Shown here: in pieces, positions 59,209 through 64,000 of the stretch
How positions within the stretch are numbered: position 1 is the first letter of the stretch
Layout: each line of letters starts with the position of its first letter
Translations under genes and position numbers: made by a program
Assembly: GCF_001625215.2 (NCBI RefSeq)
Contig: NC_030387.2
Coordinates: 40,633,606-40,697,605 of the forward strand
Direction of reading: 5' to 3'
From: Daucus carota subsp. sativus
Lineage: Eukaryota; Streptophyta; Magnoliopsida; Apiales; Apiaceae
Length of the DNA stretch: 64,000 nucleotides
Notes under the pieces: model-generated
The model's input: only the letters and a program-made list of their open reading frames with translations
The model's database searches: none
Told to the model about the DNA's origin: nothing

Positions 59209-60008
59209 TTTTTATAATATAAAAATCTCACTCACCCACTAACTTCATCTATTTTTTCAAATTTATCACTTAAATATTAATGAGTCTCACCACTTTATCT
59301 ACTTTTCTTTCTCTTTTTTATTACTTTAAATTACTTTATACATTTTTCTTAATCTCCGTGTCCGTACAAATGTATATATCTCAAAGGGGCGGAGGGGTTA
59401 ACAAAAATGCAAGTACTTGTGAACTAGCTGTGGAGCTGTGAATGTGCAGTTGGTTTTAAGCCTTGAAGGCGTTGATGGCGAGTAAAGCGTGTGTTGTTGA
59501 CTCCATCTCAGCAGCCACTCTAACAGCGGCTTGGTTGTCCGGCCGCTAAAAACGAGCAGGGAATGGGTTTGAGAGAGATATTCAAAATTTTATTTTTATT
59601 TTCATGATTTTACAAGATAAAAGTTCATACTCTCTCTGTCTCATTTAATTCTATACATTTCTTTTTAACTGCTCGACACGCATTTCAATACTCTTATAAA
59701 ATATAGTTCCGTAACTTATTTTTGAGATTTTCTTTTTTTTTGTATAAAAATATAACATCCAAACTTTAATTCAGAAAAGAAAAATTTTAAAAATAAATTA
59801 CCCAACTACATTTTACAGGAGCATTAAAATCCGTGCCGTGTCCCCGTTTCCCAATGTATACCATATCATATATTAAGATTCAATTTTTTGTTATTATTTT
59901 AACAATTTATAAGTGATTCATAATATATACCATATCATATATTAAGATTGTTACCTCTTTCCGGGTATTAAATTCATGATACTAATAGAACAAAGGAGTC
60001 AACCTGTC
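59209..60008. other. Intergenic with a diverged MITE
   Basis: At about 59625-59850, sequence similar to the Stowaway-like MITE at 13734-14011 is found (CTCTCTGTCTCATTTAATTC, ACACGCATTTCAATACTCTT, TTAAAATCCGTGCC). A short frame at 59475-59549 (MASKACVVDSISAATLTAAW) resembles a targeting peptide start but is too short to call. Confidence 0.5.
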
Positions 60009-60819
60009 TGTTATGGTCAAATATCAACTCGGCAGATGATTGCGTACACCTCGTCTCAATTCACGGAAAGGACCATTCTCAGGGATTGTCCTCGCCCATT
60101 ATATGGACCTCGCCATCTATGAGGCCCAGGAAGTGAGGACCCAGGTCGACAGGATGGTCCTCGCCCAGTAAGTGTCCTCGCTCATTATGGACCCTCGTCC
60201 TAGACATGTGCCAGACCTCGCGGCCCAGTGACTAGCGGCCCAAGTCTTCAAGGAGTCCTCGCCCATTGTTGGAGGACCTCGCCCGATGCTTACCTTCCTC
60301 GCCCAATGTGGAAAGGGCCAAACACGCCTGGTTCTCAGGCCTAGTTATGATTGTTTTATCTTGGGCCTAGGCCCACCATCAGCCTCGCCCTAAGAGAGGG
60401 CGGAGGGCTAGCCCATACAGCTGAGTCTGAGGAGGTCCACATGGGCTAGTGCTGGTCAGCCCACCTAGTTCCATGCTCCTCGGAGGAGGCTGGGCTCCAG
60501 AAGCCCATATCCGTCTGATCTAAGGCGGTGGCCCATCGCTGGAACCAAGGAATGAGAAACTATTCTGATTAGGTTACTTGTTCCCCAAGAACTGCGTTTG
60601 GCTTGATCCCTATAAATAGGGTACGTAGGCACATCATTTGGGGATAAGTCACAACCCTTGCAAGAGCGAAATTCGATCTTGTGAGAAAACCCTGATTCCA
60701 TGAACGATCTCAGTCAAACCCAAAATCACCACCCATACTCCGTCGTCCTCTATCATCGTCCACCACAAGTTCCAGCAACCCTCCCCGAATCTTGTTATCA
60801 CCAGATTCCTCCGTTAACA
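60009..60819 (+). mobile_element. 5' LTR of a Ty3/gypsy-type retrotransposon
   Basis: Begins TGTTATGG and ends GTTAACA, so the ends are TGTTA...TAACA inverted. A TATA box (TATAAATA) is at 60611-60618, with the transcript start expected about 30 bases later. The LTR interior is GC-rich, with repeated CCTCGCCCA words at 60090-60310. A primer binding site follows immediately. Without the 3' LTR in the window, the left boundary is provisional by a few bases. Confidence 0.7.
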
Positions 60820-60821
60820 AT

Positions 60822-60839
60822 TGGCGCTAGAAGGAAGGG
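60822..60839 (+). other. Primer binding site
   Basis: TGGCGCTAGAAGGAAGGG directly follows the LTR end after two bases. It begins with TGG, the complement of a tRNA CCA tail. Confidence 0.75.
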
Positions 60840-60842
60840 CTT

Positions 60843-61964
60843 TTGACATCTATTGGAGGAAGGATGTCTCAGGATATGAAGAACGACGCTATGGATCAGA
60901 ACCAGAAGGCTCCGGTGGACCCAACTGTCATCGAGATTACTGATGCGCCACCGCCGCCACCATCCGACAATCAACAATCCCTACTCAATACTCACTTGAC
61001 GACCATACAAGCACCCATCATGATGTCCAACACCCAAATCTTCGATACCTTCGCCACCTTCACCAATACCATGAAAGCTGTCTCCGCCCGCCTGGACTCC
61101 ATGGAAGAAGTGGTACGGTCTTTGCCAAGAGACACCGGGAAGCCACACGGACAGAATCGTCGTCACCACACTGGAGGAGATAAGAGCAAGGGAAGGTCCT
61201 CCCATGGGACACATCGCCAGGGAAAAGAACCCATAACAGAACCACCAGAATCACACAAGAAGGCTGATGATAGGTTTCGCACTATAACACCCCGGAACTT
61301 GCATTACGATACTCCCGGGACGCGACGTCCCCCTGAAGACAAAAGACAAGCAAAAATCGTGATCTCCCAATACATCGACAAATCCTTAACCGAAGAGCAA
61401 CGCCGGGAGGCCTATAGAAAGCACGAAGAAGAACTGGCCCGGGATATCCGCAGTATCAGGCAGCAACATCGACTCGCAACCGTCAAAAGTGAAGCCAAGG
61501 ACCATCCCCCACCACCGATCGAAGGTAGTAAGAAAGTCCTTGGAACCACCATTGAGGAAAAGCGCTCCTCTGGGGGCGAAGGAACCAACATGGAGAAACA
61601 ATTAGTGGTTTATGAGGGGAGGAGAAAGCCTTATTATCAGCGGGAGACCCCGGAAAAGAATCACTCTTACAGGCAGAGTCGCCCCCTTTTACCTCCCAGA
61701 GATCGAAGCTATCGCCAAGGCTTTTCTCGTTATTATCATTCAGGCTATCATCAGGACTCGTCTCAAGACTACCGACAGGATTACCTACGACCCTCGCCTC
61801 GTCACCATCGTCGCCCGACGCCTCCGACGTACCGTAGCTCAACATCTCGGTCTTACAGACGCCCGACGCCTACCAATAACCGAGGCCAGTTACCACTTCT
61901 CCCTTCTCCACCGCGGTACGACAATCTCCCCTACCGGCAACCTTCCGAAGCACAGGAGATCTAA
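60843..61964 (+). CDS. Retrotransposon N-terminal gag-like frame
   Basis: A 373-codon frame just after the primer site. It is hydrophilic and rich in Arg, His, Pro, Gln and Tyr (e.g. SYRQGFSRYYHSGYHQDSSQ). It corresponds to the N-terminal variable region of plant Ty3/gypsy gag. It stops at 61964, a few bases before the conserved gag domain restarts in another frame at 61967. Frame changes around 61610-61970 suggest single-base losses. The protein is thus probably non-functional as it stands. No zinc knuckle is present in this part. Confidence 0.65.
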   Translation: MTSIGGRMSQDMKNDAMDQNQKAPVDPTVIEITDAPPPPPSDNQQSLLNTHLTTIQAPIMMSNTQIFDTFATFTNTMKAVSARLDSMEEVVRSLPRDTGKPHGQNRRHHTGGDKSKGRSSHGTHRQGKEPITEPPESHKKADDRFRTITPRNLHYDTPGTRRPPEDKRQAKIVISQYIDKSLTEEQRREAYRKHEEELARDIRSIRQQHRLATVKSEAKDHPPPPIEGSKKVLGTTIEEKRSSGGEGTNMEKQLVVYEGRRKPYYQRETPEKNHSYRQSRPLLPPRDRSYRQGFSRYYHSGYHQDSSQDYRQDYLRPSPRHHRRPTPPTYRSSTSRSYRRPTPTNNRGQLPLLPSPPRYDNLPYRQPSEAQEI

Positions 61965-61966
61965 GG

Positions 61967-63514
61967 TATAATGGAACAACGGATCCGGTAGAGTACATTG
62001 GGCGCTTTACAACGGAGATGGAGTTACACCAGGTATCTGATCTGACCAAGTGTCGACTTTTAGCTTCAACTTTGAGGGGAAACGCCCACCAATGGTTTCA
62101 GAAGATCGGACTGGGTAGCATTGGGTCATGGGAGCAGATGCGTAGGATGTTCCTCACTCAGTTTCAATCATCAATCCATTATGCCCCACCTGTTACCACT
62201 TTAGCCAATATCAGACAGAAGGAAGGAGAGACACTTCAAGCCTATTTCCGGAGGTTCAACGCTGAAGTCCCACAGGTGAGAGGAGCAACCGACGAGACCG
62301 TTAAGAATTTCTTGATAGCAGGAGTAAGAGTAGGCACGGACTTTTGGAAGGCACTTCAGAGGAAAGAGCCACCTACACTAGCAGCCCTGTATCTCTTGGC
62401 GGAACCATATAAGAGGGAGGAAGAGGCTCTCGCAAGTATTACCAGACATGACGCCAGTTCATCAAGAACATCTAGGCAAAGGAAGAGAGATAGGACACCT
62501 AGTCCCAGGAAGGAGAAAAAGAATACGGTCAACGCCCTTGATATCAGACCTGTCTCAGAAGAACGGAACAGCCCACCATGCCAACCTAGCCCTATAAGAA
62601 GAAGGTCAGATATCGATCATTACACTCCCTTGGTTGCATCTATTGAACATATATTCGAGGTAAACAAGAAATCAGGGATCTTTAAAAAACCAAACCCACT
62701 GACCTCTACTCAAGTCAAAGACCAGAAGAAGTTTTGTGCCTACCACGAATCACATGGTCATGATACCCACGAGTGTCGCCAACTTAAGGAAGAGATTGAA
62801 CAGTTGATCAAGAATGGTAAGCTGACGGATTGGGTTGTTAGAGAGGTGAAAAAGCATAAGGATACTCCCATCATCACTTTAGTACCCGAAGCCGAGTCTG
62901 AAGCACCTGCATCTAGTGAACCCCCAAGAACAGCCAGAGAAGGTAGCATTCATACGATTTTTGGAGGTCCACATGTGGGAGGAGACAGCAGGGGTGCCAT
63001 GGATAGGTATGCCAGAGAAGCTAAACAACCCCCTCTCACTAATGTCTTTCGTCTTTCGGAGATACCACCTAAGTTGTTCAAGGGAGAGGATACTCAGATC
63101 ATATTTTCAGAGGAAGATGCTCGATGGGTCCATCACCCCCACGCTGATGCTCTGGTCGTAAATGTAAGGATTGGATCAAGGAACGTGCACAGGGTGTTTG
63201 TGGATAATGGCAGCTCCGTAAACCTATTGTACTACTCCACTTTCCAGAAGATGGGTTTACTAGACAAGGATATGACTCGAAAGACAACTTACCTATACGG
63301 TTTCACGGGGGATGCAATCAGAGTTAAAGGGACTATAAGGCTACCAGTGACGCTCGGAGAGGACCCGGTCTCCGCTACCCAAGTGGCTGAGTTTATGATC
63401 ATAGAAGCCCCAGCCTACTATAATGCTCTAATCGGGAGCCCTATTTTGAAGGACATGAGAGTTGTAACCTCCATATATCATCTGTCTATGAAGTTCCCAA
63501 CTCCCAGGGGGTAG
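61967..63514 (+). CDS. Retrotransposon gag and aspartic protease region
   Basis: The frame opens at 61967 and its first ATG is at 62018. The gag domain (Retrotrans_gag type) includes STLRGNAHQWFQKIGLGSIG and FQSSIHYAP, then RQKEGETLQAYFRRFNAEV. A CCHC-like cysteine/histidine cluster follows at about residue 230-260: FCAYHESHGHDTHECRQLKE. An aspartic protease segment is marked by VFVDNGSSVNLLYYSTFQKM (D-N-G-S in place of the usual DTGS/DSGS) and ALIGSPILKD. The frame ends at a stop at 63514 inside a run of five Gs. An adjacent +1 frame continues open from 63511 to the window end. Reverse transcriptase and integrase would lie beyond the window. Confidence 0.85.
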   Translation, partial: YNGTTDPVEYIGRFTTEMELHQVSDLTKCRLLASTLRGNAHQWFQKIGLGSIGSWEQMRRMFLTQFQSSIHYAPPVTTLANIRQKEGETLQAYFRRFNAEVPQVRGATDETVKNFLIAGVRVGTDFWKALQRKEPPTLAALYLLAEPYKREEEALASITRHDASSSRTSRQRKRDRTPSPRKEKKNTVNALDIRPVSEERNSPPCQPSPIRRRSDIDHYTPLVASIEHIFEVNKKSGIFKKPNPLTSTQVKDQKKFCAYHESHGHDTHECRQLKEEIEQLIKNGKLTDWVVREVKKHKDTPIITLVPEAESEAPASSEPPRTAREGSIHTIFGGPHVGGDSRGAMDRYAREAKQPPLTNVFRLSEIPPKLFKGEDTQIIFSEEDARWVHHPHADALVVNVRIGSRNVHRVFVDNGSSVNLLYYSTFQKMGLLDKDMTRKTTYLYGFTGDAIRVKGTIRLPVTLGEDPVSATQVAEFMIIEAPAYYNALIGSPILKDMRVVTSIYHLSMKFPTPRG

Positions 63515-64000
63515 GATGCATCAAAGGGTGTCAATATGACTCTAGGGATTGTTATAACCGTACCATAAAGACAGCCTCGAAGTTCAAAGCTGATATTGAT
63601 CCTGACGAAGAGATGCTCGACTTCAAAGAAGAGAATGCGGAGGAGACAAAGAGATCCTTTAGACCACTCAGGTTCACCAAAGCCTCCACCAATATGATCT
63701 ATACAGTACAGTTCCCTGAGGAAGAGAACCCACAACAAATTGGATGGGAAGAAGAAAAGCAGAAGAGGTTAGAATGGAAGGGAGCGGAAACCACACTCCC
63801 CAACCAGACTATATTGCAGATCGAAGGACCTCCGCCTGTGCCATTTAGCACATTCATCGAAGGAATAGTCGAAGAAACCAGCGAAGATGAAACAGAAGAG
63901 CAGAAGCTGATGCGGGCGAGAAAGGGAAAGATGGTTATTGATGATCCAGCATTACACCCATCAGATTACCCAAGGCTTCCCCCGTTTGAAGGTGAAAGTT
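63511..64000 (+). pseudogene. Continuation of the polyprotein in a shifted frame, partial
   Basis: From 63511 the frame is open to the end of the window for about 163 codons. It is acidic (e.g. DPDEEMLDFKEENAEETKRS), like the linker between protease and reverse transcriptase in this lineage. It overlaps the previous frame by four bases at GGGGGTAG. This may be a mutation or a programmed shift; decay elsewhere in the element favours mutation. Confidence 0.6.

Noticed and set aside
59475-59549. 24-residue frame resembling a targeting peptide start
   Set aside because: Too short, with no following coding sequence.

Overview
The window is nuclear DNA of a flowering plant, most likely a eudicot. 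Genes are AT-rich and split by GT-AG introns. The families include plastid and mitochondrial targeted proteins, a P-class PPR protein, a trihelix factor and a SULTR3 transporter. Intergenic space carries Mutator-like, Helitron, MITE and LTR-retrotransposon sequence. The genus cannot be fixed from sequence alone. All exon models here were assembled by eye from reading frames, splice sites and family knowledge.

Layout: 1.6-5.7 kb, SULTR3;4-type sulfate/phosphate transporter (+, 13 exons). 6.3-9.9 kb, SYS1 Golgi protein (-, 3 coding exons, the last only 8 nt), with a transit-peptide-like fragment on the opposite strand of its first intron. 11.1-15.6 kb, MFP1 plastid coiled-coil protein (-). 16.1-19.5 kb, a Mutator-like element with a 9-bp target duplication, split by a nested Helitron. 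21.5-22.7 kb, trihelix factor (+). 23.8-25.8 kb, mitochondrial PPR protein (-). 27.3-28.5 kb, broken F-box gene (+). 30.4 kb, tRNA-Leu(CAA). 31.3-36.7 kb and 39.4-44.9 kb, two nearly identical HSP110-class Hsp70 genes (-). 47.2-52.7 kb, KAE1/OSGEP (-). 54.4-57.1 kb, IST1-like ESCRT protein (-). 58.1-59.2 kb, a second Helitron with a nested hAT-like MITE. 60.0 kb to the end, the 5' part of a decaying Ty3/gypsy-type retrotransposon.

The most interesting part is 31-53 kb. It is a local segmental duplication of a KAE1-HSP110 unit. The two HSP110 genes share body, leader intron and a heat-shock-element-like promoter. The leader and promoter of KAE1 are recognisably homologous to those of the HSP110 genes. 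A short remnant of the KAE1 last exon lies between the two HSP110 genes and marks a duplication junction. No operon or CRISPR-type system exists here. The genes are independently transcribed housekeeping or regulatory loci, and the novelty lies in structural evolution and nested transposons.
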